A stretch of 64,000 bases of DNA, taken from contig NZ_CP085173.1 in assembly GCF_020616555.1 (NCBI RefSeq), positions 372,001 through 436,000 of the forward strand, in the 5' to 3' direction. The notes under the pieces are model-generated. The model searched no databases. It was given only the letters and a program-made list of their open reading frames with translations, and was not told where the DNA came from. The stretch comes from Streptomyces longhuiensis. GTDB taxonomy: Bacteria; Actinomycetota; Actinomycetes; Streptomycetales; Streptomycetaceae. The translations under genes and the position numbers were made by a program. Shown one piece after another: positions 52,921 through 60,950 of this stretch (positions are counted from its first letter, which is position 1; the number at the start of each line of letters is the position of its first letter).

Positions 52921-53949
52921 ATGCCCGGAGCCCTGCAGCGACCCGCCGTGGTCTCCCGCATATCCGACCTGATCGGCTACACCCCCCTCCTCGAACTGGC
53001 CACCACCGAAACCGGCAGCCGCCTGCTGCTGAAGCTGGAAATGTTCAACCCCACAGGCACCGCGAAAATCCGCATGTCCCGCGCAATGATCGACGCCGCC
53101 GAAGCCTGCGGAGACCTCCGCGCCGGAGGCCGGATCATCGAATCCACCTCCGGCAACACAGGTCTTGGTCTGTCCGTGATCGCCGCCGAACGCGGCTACA
53201 CGTTCACCGCCGTCGTCGACAACCACGCCGCCGTCGACAAGCTACGCGCCATGAAAGCCCTGGGTACCGAACTCGTCTATGTCGTCGACGACGGCACCGA
53301 GGAACTGGCCACCGCAGCCCGCGAGGAACTCGCCGAGGACATGGCCCGTGGCCAGGACAACACCATCTTCACCGAACAGCACAACAACCCCGCCAACGGC
53401 GTCGGCTACTTCCCCGTCGCGCACGAACTCGCCGAAGCCCTGGACGGCGACATCGACATCCTCATCGGCGCCGTCGGCACCGGCGGCGGTCTGTGCGGCA
53501 CAGGCCGCGAACTGGCCAAGCTCATCACCGACTTCACCGTCGTCGGCGTCGAGCCCAAGGGGTCCATCGCCTTCGGCGGCCCCGCTCACGACTACTACCA
53601 GTCCGGGACCGGCACCCCCGAGGGCGCCGAGATCGGCGCACTGGTCGACTTCGACCTCATCGACGAAGGCGTCAAGGTCGGCGACATCGAAGCCTTCGCC
53701 ACCTGCCGCGCCGTCGCCCGCACTGGAGTACTCATCGGCGGCTCCGCAGGCGGAGTCGTCTACGAAGCCCTCACCCGCCTGCCGTTGCTGCCACCGGGCA
53801 CCACTATGGTCGCCTTGATCAACGACGGAGGGGAGAAATACATGGACACCGTCTTCAACGACGACTGGATGGCCGAGCGCAACCTCCTCAGCCCCGAGGT
53901 CGAACGCGAAGTGGACGAACACCTCACCAAGCTCCGCAGGAACCGGTAA
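52921..53949 (+). CDS. SbnA-like PLP synthase (cysteine synthase family), 2,3-diaminopropionate synthesis
   Basis: 342 residues, fold type II PLP enzyme. The start of the fold reads ISDLIGYTPLLELATTETGS. The PLP Lys is in NPTGTAKIRMSRAMI, in the position of the cysteine-synthase Lys. The substrate loop is ESTSGNTGLGLSVIAAERGY, and the phosphate cup is GAVGTGGGLCGTGRELA. SbnA-type enzymes join O-phospho-L-serine and glutamate, so this and the SbnB-like protein form a complete diaminopropionate pathway. AGGAG precedes the ATG. The next gene begins four bases after its stop. Confidence 0.85.
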   Translation: MPGALQRPAVVSRISDLIGYTPLLELATTETGSRLLLKLEMFNPTGTAKIRMSRAMIDAAEACGDLRAGGRIIESTSGNTGLGLSVIAAERGYTFTAVVDNHAAVDKLRAMKALGTELVYVVDDGTEELATAAREELAEDMARGQDNTIFTEQHNNPANGVGYFPVAHELAEALDGDIDILIGAVGTGGGLCGTGRELAKLITDFTVVGVEPKGSIAFGGPAHDYYQSGTGTPEGAEIGALVDFDLIDEGVKVGDIEAFATCRAVARTGVLIGGSAGGVVYEALTRLPLLPPGTTMVALINDGGEKYMDTVFNDDWMAERNLLSPEVEREVDEHLTKLRRNR

Positions 53950-53952
53950 CCC

Positions 53953-55362
53953 ATGCTGAACACCCTCCTCCGCGACAGCCGCACACTCGGCGCCCTGGCC
54001 ATCCCGCTCATCCTCACCCAGCTCGCGCAGGTCGCCCTGACGACCACCGACACGGTGATGATGGGCCTGCTGGGCACCACCGAACTCGCCGCCGGTGGCC
54101 TCGCCATCGTCATCTTCAACCAAATCCGCACCATGGGCGTCGGCCTGGTCACCTCCGTCGGCAATCAGATCGCCGCCGCAGCCGCACGAGCCGAAGCCAC
54201 CAACACCGGCAGCATCAGCGGCGAAGGCTCGAAGGAGGGAGCACAGGACGAAGTCCGGGCCATCGTCCGCGCCAGCCTGGCCGTGGCCACCCTCGCCGGC
54301 ATCGTCGGCGCCCTCGTCATGATCCTCATCGGGCACCTCCTCTCGTGGCTCGGCCAGGACGCCTCCGTCGTCCGCCTCACCCAGACGATGCTCTACGCGC
54401 TCGCCCCAGGCCTGCTCCCCTGCCTGTGGTTCCAGGCCATCCGCCAGTTCACCGTCGGCATGCGACGCCCCCAGGCACTCCTGCAGATCACCCTTGGCTC
54501 GATCGCCGTCAACGCCGCACTCAACTGGACACTCATCCACGGCGCATTCGGCCTCCCCCGCCTCGGCCTGACCGGGGTGGGCATCTCCACCTCCACCGTC
54601 TACCTGCTGTCTTTCATCGCCCTCTACCTCGCCGCGAAGAAGGACAGCGAGCTGGCGCCGCTCCTCACCCTCGACATCACCCGCGCGGACCCTGCCACCG
54701 CCAAACGCCTCCTCGGCCTCGGCATCCCGATCGCCGCCACCTACGGCTCCGAAGCCGGCTTCTTCTCCGTCACCGCCCTGATGGCCGGCTCCTTCGGACC
54801 CGACGCGCTCGCCGCGCACACCGCCGTCAACCAGCTCGTCTACATCGTGTTTCAGGTCGCCGTCGGCCTGTCCCACGCCGCGTCCATCAACGTCAGCCGC
54901 GAACTCGCCCTGGGCAACCACGACGGCGCCCGCCGCATCAAGAACACCGCCCTCGCCTGCGCGGCGGCCGTCATGACGGTTGTCGGCCTCGTGTACCTCA
55001 CCCTGCCCCGCCTTGTCCTGGCCCCGTTCCTCGAGACCGGATCCGACCAGGCCCTCACCATCGCCACACACCTGCTGATCGTCACCATGTTCCTGCAGTT
55101 CTTCGACTGCACCCAGAACATCGGGGTCGGTCTCCTGCGCGGCCTGAACGACACCAAGAGCGGCTTCCGCATCACCCTGATCGGCTACTGGGCCATCGGA
55201 CTGCCTGCCTCATGGCTCCTCGCCTACGCGCTGAACCTGGACACGGTCGGGATCTGGCTCGGACTCCTCACCGGCCTCGCCACCACCGCGCTGCTGCTGC
55301 TGCGCCGCTACAACACCGCGCTCGCCGCTGCACAACCCCAGCCTGCCCCCACCCCAGCCTGA
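53953..55362 (+). CDS. MATE-family multidrug/metabolite exporter
   Basis: 469 residues with twelve membrane helices in two MATE repeats: LGALAIPLILTQLAQVALTT and TVMMGLLGTTELAAGGLAIV open the first; LLGLGIPIAATYGSEAGFFS and ALAAHTAVNQLVYIVFQVAV open the second. MATE proteins export cations, drugs and secondary metabolites using Na+ or H+. Being the last gene of the diaminopropionate operon, it most likely secretes the product. An unusual insert (GSISGEGSKEGAQDE) lies between helices 2 and 3. A strong terminator follows at 55403. Confidence 0.9.
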   Translation: MLNTLLRDSRTLGALAIPLILTQLAQVALTTTDTVMMGLLGTTELAAGGLAIVIFNQIRTMGVGLVTSVGNQIAAAAARAEATNTGSISGEGSKEGAQDEVRAIVRASLAVATLAGIVGALVMILIGHLLSWLGQDASVVRLTQTMLYALAPGLLPCLWFQAIRQFTVGMRRPQALLQITLGSIAVNAALNWTLIHGAFGLPRLGLTGVGISTSTVYLLSFIALYLAAKKDSELAPLLTLDITRADPATAKRLLGLGIPIAATYGSEAGFFSVTALMAGSFGPDALAAHTAVNQLVYIVFQVAVGLSHAASINVSRELALGNHDGARRIKNTALACAAAVMTVVGLVYLTLPRLVLAPFLETGSDQALTIATHLLIVTMFLQFFDCTQNIGVGLLRGLNDTKSGFRITLIGYWAIGLPASWLLAYALNLDTVGIWLGLLTGLATTALLLLRRYNTALAAAQPQPAPTPA

Positions 55363-55373
55363 CCGCCGAACCC

Positions 55374-55404
55374 CCACAGCCACACAGCCACACAGCCACA
55401 CAGC
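55374..55404. repeat. Tandem CACACAGC repeat
   Basis: Nearly four copies of the 8-mer CACACAGC lie directly between the exporter stop and the terminator hairpin. Confidence 0.8.
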
Positions 55405-55465
55405 GCAGACGGACTCTCCACCACCGCCTCATCCATGCCGACACCGGCAGCGAGTCCGTCTGCGC
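55403..55465 (+). terminator. Strong terminator of the biosynthetic operon
   Basis: GCGCAGACGGACTC at 55403-55416 pairs perfectly with GAGTCCGTCTGCGC at 55452-55465, a 14-bp stem 40 bases past the exporter stop. Confidence 0.85.
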
Positions 55466-55595
55466 CTGCACGACGGCAACAAGAAACCTCTTCGCCAGCC
55501 CGCTGGACGCAGCCGATGAAGGAGCCACGATCACTAACCCGTGCCGGAAGCGAACAACACGCTGAGCCACCCCACAACCTCGAGCGGCCCGTCGG

Positions 55596-56534
55596 CTAGC
55601 CGATCAGCTGTCGTGCCGCGTACTCCACGTACTCATGCAGCCCGTAAGCCAGCGCAAGAGCCGCTACCGCCGCAACGACCACCATCCCCGCCAAGGCAGC
55701 GACAACAGCTCGCCGGCCACCCCCTCGCGGGATCACCGGCTCAGGCAGAAGGAGAGCCTCAACACGCTGGGGCACTGGCCCGCTTGTCGCCGACAACAAC
55801 GGATAGCCGCCGACACCGCCGTGGGACATCCCGGCCAGAGCCGCCCGGGCGATAGCCGCAGCCGCCATCCGCCGATCCCCCACGACCGCGGCGGCATCCT
55901 CGTCCGCCCATCGCTCCACGTGGAAAACCAACGCCTCCCTCAAGCTCCGCAGCGCAGGGTGAACTACAGCGGCAAGATCGACCACTGCCGACAGCAGATG
56001 ATGACGCCCGGCCAGGTGAGCCCGCTCGTGCGCCAGCAAGACCTCGCGCTCGCCCGCCTTCAGCGACCGCACCATCCCTGACGTCACCACAACCCGGCCA
56101 GGGCGCCCCCGGTATCCGGGAAGCGCGAAGGCATCCACGTCACTTCCCGCAACCACCAACACGTCCCCGTCACCGGTGCCCTCATCCGCCGACAGCCAGG
56201 CGCGTTCGAGCAGCGAACGGTGCTGAAGCCAGCGCCGCGCCAGCAGTACCAGCTGCACCAGCATCACCGCTCCAGCCGCACAGGCCAGCGGAACCGCCGC
56301 CGGCCACACCTCAAGCACACGCGTCAACGACAGCTGCTCCAACGACGCGAGGAACGGCACGTGGAACAAGCCGACCAGCGCAGAGATCGTCGCGCCGGCC
56401 AGCAGGACGGCCGCACCCGTCAGCACCCAGCACGCCCAGCGCGGCGGCAGCCTGCAGGCAAGACGTCTTGCAATGGCCACCCCGCCCCATGGGAAAGCGA
56501 GGGTGAAAACGACCACGCCCAACACGTACGTCAC
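55596..56534 (-). CDS. M56-family (BlaR1-like) membrane metallopeptidase
   Basis: 312 residues. Membrane helices at the N terminus (VLGVVVFTLAFPWGGVAI and WVLTGAAVLLAGATISALVG) and C terminus (AVVAALAGMVVVAAVAALAL) flank a cytoplasmic zinc protease domain. The active site is LLAHERAHLAGRHHLL (HExxH), with the third ligand Glu in VERWADEDAAAVVG. M56 proteins sense an outside signal and cleave a BlaI-type repressor; this one lacks the large sensor domain of BlaR1. The start overlaps the stop of the repressor gene (ATGA), so they form one unit. Confidence 0.88.
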   Translation of the reverse strand: MTYVLGVVVFTLAFPWGGVAIARRLACRLPPRWACWVLTGAAVLLAGATISALVGLFHVPFLASLEQLSLTRVLEVWPAAVPLACAAGAVMLVQLVLLARRWLQHRSLLERAWLSADEGTGDGDVLVVAGSDVDAFALPGYRGRPGRVVVTSGMVRSLKAGEREVLLAHERAHLAGRHHLLSAVVDLAAVVHPALRSLREALVFHVERWADEDAAAVVGDRRMAAAAIARAALAGMSHGGVGGYPLLSATSGPVPQRVEALLLPEPVIPRGGGRRAVVAALAGMVVVAAVAALALAYGLHEYVEYAARQLIG

Positions 56535-56914
56535 TCGGATTCGTCCTCAGCTTCCAGGAGCAGCCGTCGCAACGTCTCTTCGTCGCCCTCGGACAGCGAC
56601 GAAACAAACCGCTTCAGCACCAGGTCACGGCGGGGATCACTCTCCAGCTCGCGACGCATACGGCCCGCGACAAGTCCCGCCTCGTCCTGCACCGGCTCGT
56701 AGGCGAAACCGCGCGCCACCGGCATCCGGCGCAGCGTTCCCTTGTCATAGAGACGGCTCAGGATGGTGGCCATCGTCGTCCTGGCCAGGCCCCTGTCGAG
56801 GGCGGCATTGACCTGATGCGCAGTCATCGGCTGACCGGCCTGCCACAGCACGGCCAGCACGTCCGCGACAAGCTCGCCATGCTGACGCTTCTCGTCCCGA
56901 CGCTTGTTCGGCAC
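56531..56914 (-). CDS. BlaI/CopY-family repressor
   Basis: 127 residues. The winged helix reads HGELVADVLAVLWQAGQPMT, then ALDRGLARTTMATILSRLYD and KGTLRRMPVARGFAYEPVQ. The C-terminal dimerisation helices (LVLKRFVSSLSEGDEETLRR) are those of BlaI/MecI. The GTG at 56914 is chosen because GGGGGGA lies eight bases upstream. It is co-translated with the M56 protease that should inactivate it. A perfect TTAGGCATGCCTAA palindrome 100 bases upstream is a candidate operator. Confidence 0.9.
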   Translation of the reverse strand: MPNKRRDEKRQHGELVADVLAVLWQAGQPMTAHQVNAALDRGLARTTMATILSRLYDKGTLRRMPVARGFAYEPVQDEAGLVAGRMRRELESDPRRDLVLKRFVSSLSEGDEETLRRLLLEAEDESE

Positions 56915-57363
56915 TTCTCCCGTCCCCCCACAACCCCAGGGCGGCACAGCCAGACCAGTGCGGATAGCACCTTGCCGACGACTACAGTCGCGTAGACGTA
57001 TGCCGCAGATGTTTCTTAGGCATGCCTAATCTACCGTCCTCGGCCACCGGCATGGCATGGGCCTGCATCTCCGTTCGATGTCGACCACACTGCGCGCCCC
57101 TACCACCAGGAGAGCGCCGACCCGATCCGCCGCGGCACCGACCACCCTGCCACCAGCCCGCCCCACAGCGCAGGGCGGCTGCCAGACCTGGGAAGGCCGG
57201 ATAGGCGGCAGGGGGCGTTCGTAGCGCTGTCCCGATAGATATCAGCAGCGACGTTTGCGTGAGCACGCTTCCGGCTGCCGCCATGGAGGGCCTCTCGTAC
57301 ACGGGAGCCCCGGATGTGCCCTCTTGACCCCCTACGTCCGTGTACCCGGCCCTGGACAGCACC
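56915..57363. other. Promoter region of the repressor pair; otherwise no gene
   Basis: It holds the palindrome at 57016-57029. No coding sequence was recognised between about 57040 and 57363. Confidence 0.55.
57016..57029. promoter_or_regulatory. Perfect palindrome TTAGGCATGCCTAA, candidate operator
   Basis: A 14-bp perfect palindrome 102 bases upstream of the BlaI-like gene. It may be the BlaI operator. Its TTAGG/CCTAA halves also recall an iron box, but with a shorter spacing than the 19-bp boxes at 49 kb. Confidence 0.55.
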
Positions 57364-57595
57364 CCAGCTCGCACCGATTAACGGAGCTGTCTTCCTCTCC
57401 TACGACGACGGGCAGGGCGTCAACTGCATCGAGCAGGACCACGCGAGCCCGATGCTCGACGCCCTGATCCGCATCGCCAATGCGCTCGGAGTTCCGCTCC
57501 GCGATCTCGTGCAGGACGACCGCTCCACTGCTCGCCATCGAGCGGCCGCCCTCTCCCGCCGCCGGTCACCTCCAAGCGCCGGCGGCGGGGGCTAG
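57364..57595 (+). pseudogene. XRE-family regulator fragment
   Basis: SPMLDALIRIANALGVPLRD followed by LVQDD is the last helix pair of an XRE/Cro HTH domain (PTLDTL.RIADALGV...L). The start of the HTH is missing and only a short Arg/Ser tail follows, so this is a relic. Confidence 0.5.
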
Positions 57596-57756
57596 GAGCT
57601 GTCTCTTTGGCGTTCGTTGACGGGACGGTGCCGATCAGGAGCCGGACATGACCCATCCGCCGGATGAGGTCCGCTCACTGCACGCTTCCCTCACAAGGCT
57701 GCTTGCACCGCCTCTATGATCGACCGGCCGCAGAACGACGACAGATGGAGGGCGTG

Positions 57757-58302
57757 ATGCCTGGTCAGGTGACCGCAGTGAGCCGTAACGAGGGGTACTC
57801 GTTCAGCAAGCCCAATCGCGATTCCATCAGGCTGCTCACGGGGCTCGGAGTGGAAGGAGACGTTCACGCAGGTGAGACAATCCGCCACCAGTTCCGCATG
57901 ACCTACGAGCCGAACCTGCCCAACCTGCGCCAGGTCCACCTGATGCCCGAGGAACTCTTCGACGAACTCGCGCTCAAGGGCTATAGGGTCTCTGCGGGCC
58001 AGCTCGGCGAGAACATCACCACGCGCGGAATGGACCTGTTGGGCCTGCCCACCGGCGCCCTGCTCCATCTCGGGGAGCAGGCGGTACTTGAGGTGACCGG
58101 ACTGCGCAACCCATGCTCGAAGATCAACGACTTCCGCAAGGGGCTGCTCGGTGAGGTCTTCGCCATGGACCCCTTGTCCGGCGAGTTCACGTTCAAGTGT
58201 GGCGTCATGGCTGTGGTCCGCCGTGGAGGGACCGTCCGCCCCGACGATTCCATCCAGGTCGAGCCCCCGCCACCCCCTCACCGCCCGCTGGAACGGGTCT
58301 AG
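57757..58302 (+). CDS. MOSC-domain protein
   Basis: 181 residues. The MOSC fold is shown by GLGVEGDVHAG, the VHLMPEELFDELALKGY segment, VSAGQLGENITTRGMDLLGL and the conserved Cys in VTGLRNPCSKINDF. MOSC proteins bind sulphur or molybdenum-cofactor intermediates, and free-standing ones are linked to N-hydroxylated-base reduction and sulphur carriage. GGAGG supports the ATG at 57757 (an upstream in-frame ATG at 57745 overlaps that site). The gene lies between two IS-end-like sequences at 57596 and 59216. Confidence 0.85.
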   Translation: MPGQVTAVSRNEGYSFSKPNRDSIRLLTGLGVEGDVHAGETIRHQFRMTYEPNLPNLRQVHLMPEELFDELALKGYRVSAGQLGENITTRGMDLLGLPTGALLHLGEQAVLEVTGLRNPCSKINDFRKGLLGEVFAMDPLSGEFTFKCGVMAVVRRGGTVRPDDSIQVEPPPPPHRPLERV

Positions 58303-58317
58303 GTTCTTGTTCCGTGG

Positions 58318-59177
58318 TCATCGGCGTGCCCAGATGAGGATGGCGGCGAGGTGGAGTGCGCCCTTGTAGGCGATGGCGAGCTTGTCCGTTCGCATGGCCA
58401 GGCCGCGCCACTGCTTCAGCCGGTTGATGCATCGCTCGACCGCGTTGCGTTGCCGATACGCCTCGGCGTCGAAAGCCGGTGGGCGACCGCCGGCGCGGCC
58501 TCGCCGCAGACGGTGGCCGAGTTGGTCGGACGGCTGGGGGATGACAGCGCGGATTCCACGTCGGCGGAGGTGTTTTCGGATCGCGCGGGATGAGTACGCG
58601 CGGTCCGCCAGGACGGCATCGGGTCGGGTCCTCGGTCTTCCCGGCCCGCTTCGCGGAACACGGATGCCGGCCATGACGGTCTCGAAGGCCGGGGCGTCGC
58701 CAGCTTGGCCTGCGGTGACGCAAAGGGCGAGGGGGCGTGCAAGGCCGTCGCTGGCGAGGTGGACCTTCGTGCTCAGGCCGCCGCGGGAGCGTCCAAGCGC
58801 ATGGTCGCCGGGTTCGGTCCGGCCTGGAGCCCCTTTTTCCTGGCGCCGGCGGCGTGCTGGTGAGCCCGGCAGACGGTGGAGTCCACCGACACGGTCCAGC
58901 CGATGTCGTCAGCACCCTCGGCCGATGCCAGAACCGCGGCGAGGATGCGTTCCCAGGTGCCGTCCACGGCCCACCTGATCAGCCGTTTGTGGGCGGTCTG
59001 GAACGAGCCGAGTTCATCGGGCAGGTCCCGCCAGGGCGAGCAGGTGCGGTACTTCCACGCGATGGCTTCCAGGGTTCGGCGGTGATCGGCCCACCGCCGA
59101 CCACGGACCGGATCGGCCGGCATCAGCGGCTCGATCCGGTCCCACATCGCATCAGTGATCACTAATCGGACGGACAC
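58318..59177 (-). CDS. IS5-family transposase made by -1 frameshift
   Basis: Frame A (59177 to 58773) has VITDAMWDRIEPLMPADPVR, YRTCSPWRDLPDELGSFQTA and the first Asp in WTVSVDSTVCRAHQHAAGAR. Frame B (to 58318) has RSRGGLSTKVHLASDG, the second Asp in VLADRAYSSRAIRKHLRRRG and the Glu in QRNAVERCINRLKQWRGLAM. The two meet at a slippery AGGAAAAAGGGG run (58832-58843), so production by programmed -1 frameshifting is expected and both parts look intact. The outer IS end is probably AGAGCGCGTCTCTTTG (59216 to 59201, minus). The other end is unclear. Confidence 0.8.
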
Positions 59178-59407
59178 ACCCGATCAACAGACCAACCGAT
59201 CAAAGAGACGCGCTCTAGTGGCGAACGCTGCGTCCGCGTCCGCGTCCGCGTCCGCGTCACGTAACGGGCCTTCTCTGCGCACGCCTCGTGCAGCTCGACC
59301 GTCAGGCCGCCCGCCGATGGAGAGTTCTTCATAACAGACCTGATCTTCTGGCCCGGCTCGATCGGCTGGTCGCAGTACCAGCAGAACCGAACACCCTCGA
59401 CGCTCAC
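59162..59407 (-). CDS. Zinc-ribbon-like small protein, C terminus replaced by IS sequence
   Basis: 81 residues. It starts at a GTG that overlaps the previous gene's stop (GTGA at 59404-59407). VRFCWYCDQPIEPGQKIRSV and LHEACAEKARYV give a Cys2-His-Cys metal-binding pattern. The gene then reads through a hexanucleotide repeat (Arg-Thr repeated) and crosses the IS end at 59216, so the last 18 or so residues come from the IS. The original C terminus is lost. Function unknown; such proteins occur on Streptomyces plasmids and integrative elements. Confidence 0.55.
   Translation of the reverse strand: MSVEGVRFCWYCDQPIEPGQKIRSVMKNSPSAGGLTVELHEACAEKARYVTRTRTRTRTQRSPLERVSLIGWSVDRVCPSD
59231..59258. 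repeat. CGTCCG hexanucleotide tandem repeat
   Basis: Four full copies plus a partial fifth of CGTCCG lie inside the zinc-ribbon gene and encode alternating Arg-Thr. In-frame hexamer slippage would change the protein length without a frameshift. Confidence 0.85.
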
Positions 59408-59829
59408 CGGCGGGCCTCCCTCAGCACCCGCCGCAGGTCGCGCGCATCGGGGCACAGGGCAGCCTCGTCGGCGCACTGCTCGCACGTAGTGCTGTGCTCG
59501 AGCAGTTGCGGGTAGGTGAGCAGGGCGGTGCACGCGCGGCAGCCGCGGGGGAACCAGGCGGCCACAGTGCCGTGAAAGGCGGCTTCGCGTTGGCCGAGTT
59601 CGACCGCGGCGAGTGTGCACAGGTTGGCGCCGCACCACACGCAGGCCTGACCGCGCGTCTGTGGCTCTCCGAGCGCTTCCGGGGCGGGAAGTAGGCGGTA
59701 AAGGGGGCCCCAACAAGGCTGCCGGAGGGTGAGCCGGTCGACGATGGCGGTGCAGAGCCATGGTCGGTGGAGGTCTTGGCCCAGCCGCCGAGGGACTCGT
59801 TGGAGGCGCCCACCCTGTTCGCCGCCCAC
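59404..59829 (-). CDS. Cys-rich protein of unknown function, coupled to the zinc-ribbon gene
   Basis: Up to 141 residues. The core has several Cys pairs: RGQACVWCGANLCTLAAVEL, FPRGCRACTALLTYPQLLEH, and STTCEQCADEAALCPDARDL, spaced as in zinc-binding or treble-clef folds. The GTG at 59829 lacks a ribosome-binding site and the first 25 residues are Arg-rich, so the true start may lie near 59755. Its stop overlaps the next gene, so the two were made together. The family is not recognised. Confidence 0.5.
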   Translation of the reverse strand: MGGEQGGRLQRVPRRLGQDLHRPWLCTAIVDRLTLRQPCWGPLYRLLPAPEALGEPQTRGQACVWCGANLCTLAAVELGQREAAFHGTVAAWFPRGCRACTALLTYPQLLEHSTTCEQCADEAALCPDARDLRRVLREARR

Positions 59830-60051
59830 CGAACAGACGGACCCTCACACCCGACGCACGTGGGCGGTCGGCTCAGGATCAGGCGTTTCTTCTATGCGGC
59901 ATGTCGGGGGGTGGATCCGGCGATCTCGACACCTACGCCTATTGCATGCCGAAGCGTCAGATCACCTTAAAAAAGGTTCCATTGGGGCTATCCTCTCGTC
60001 GCACGGGCCTGAACCGCCCGAAACCTCCATGAGGCAGAGAGGGGGGTCCAG

Positions 60052-60318
60052 GTGCTTGTCGTCCATGGGGCGTTTGCGACGGCCGTCGTACGGGACAGGA
60101 CAGGAGAGCCGGTGGTCCTGCTCTCCGGCGAGCTTCCCGAAGCGCTCACACCCGCCAGCCTGGACGACCTGATGAATCTGGCCGCCGCGGTGCTGGACAC
60201 ACAAGAACTGGAACTGTTTCGCAAGTGCCTGGCCGCACTGCGATACGGGGAGAAAATCCAGGAACGCCGCATCGAGGTGAACGGCGCCGTCCTGGCGGTC
60301 TACCGGGACCCTGGGTAA
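60052..60318 (+). CDS. Hypothetical protein, 88 aa
   Basis: A small acidic alpha/beta protein. GAGAGGGGGG precedes the GTG at 60052. The first strand is MLVVHGAFATAVVRDRTGEP, then VLLSGELPEAL, a helical middle (LDDLMNLAAAVLDTQELELF) and a final strand pair (RRIEVNGAVLAVYRDPG). I do not recognise a family. It stands alone, divergent from the Cys-rich pair. Confidence 0.55.
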   Translation: MLVVHGAFATAVVRDRTGEPVVLLSGELPEALTPASLDDLMNLAAAVLDTQELELFRKCLAALRYGEKIQERRIEVNGAVLAVYRDPG

Positions 60319-60486
60319 CGAACGGTAACGAACGGCCCTGTCTCACTTCTCAACGGTCTCCAGCCACGGGCGGAGGAAGTGGCGCGGGGCGGACATCCGA
60401 ATCAAATTGCTCAAGCGCCGGATGTTCAGCGGGGCAGGCTTCCATCTCCTTCGCAAACGCGTCGTGCCCTACTCGTGAGCCGCAGG

Positions 60487-60762
60487 TCAGACCGCATCAT
60501 CAAGGAGCCCGAAGCCTTCCGAGAACCCTTCCAGGAAGGCGCGCCGCGCAGGGTCAGACTCGGCTTCAGCCATCGTTCCCAGGAGATCGATGAACTCGCT
60601 CCGCTGACTGCTCGACAGCTTGCCGACCAGGTGGCCGACGCCCTCCAGTACCTTGACCGCGTCGTCCGGATCCATCTGCTCGTCGTCGCAGCTCTCGATG
60701 AACCGCAGGACATCGACCAGGGCTTCGGCCAAGGCGTGGGTCAGAGACGTATACACAGGCAT
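60487..60762 (-). CDS. Hypothetical helical protein, 91 aa
   Basis: MPVYTSLTHALAEALVDVLR is followed by three more amphipathic helices (DAVKVLEGVGHLVGKLSSSQ, RSEFIDLLGTMAEAES, RRAFLEGFSEGFGLL). It is strongly acidic. The ATG at 60762 starts the structured part; an in-frame GTG-type start at 60834 would add a Cys-rich stretch unlike the rest. It resembles short streptomycete proteins found beside immunity genes. No family name can be given. Confidence 0.55.
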   Translation of the reverse strand: MPVYTSLTHALAEALVDVLRFIESCDDEQMDPDDAVKVLEGVGHLVGKLSSSQRSEFIDLLGTMAEAESDPARRAFLEGFSEGFGLLDDAV

Positions 60763-60950
60763 CAAGGCGGGTTCCCAGCAGTTACGGCAGCAGAGTCCGG
60801 CCGTCCCACCACACGCCACTGACATCCCACTCACAACTCCTAACGGAATGACCGCGTCGAAACTGCGCTCGGCTCCCCCGCGGACCGGGTGTCAGCTACG
60901 AGGTACAAAACCCCTGGTCACTGGGAGCCTCGTGTCCGTAGCCTGCACAC

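Noticed and set aside
53242..55071. 609-codon open frame on the minus strand
   Set aside because: It lies opposite the SbnA-like and MATE genes and is Gly/Asp/Val-rich, as expected for the reverse strand of GC-rich coding DNA. It has no domain.
53493..55565. 690-codon Arg/His/Pro-rich open frame on the plus strand
   Set aside because: It is out of frame with the SbnA-like and MATE genes, which are well supported, and its composition is a shifted-frame artefact.
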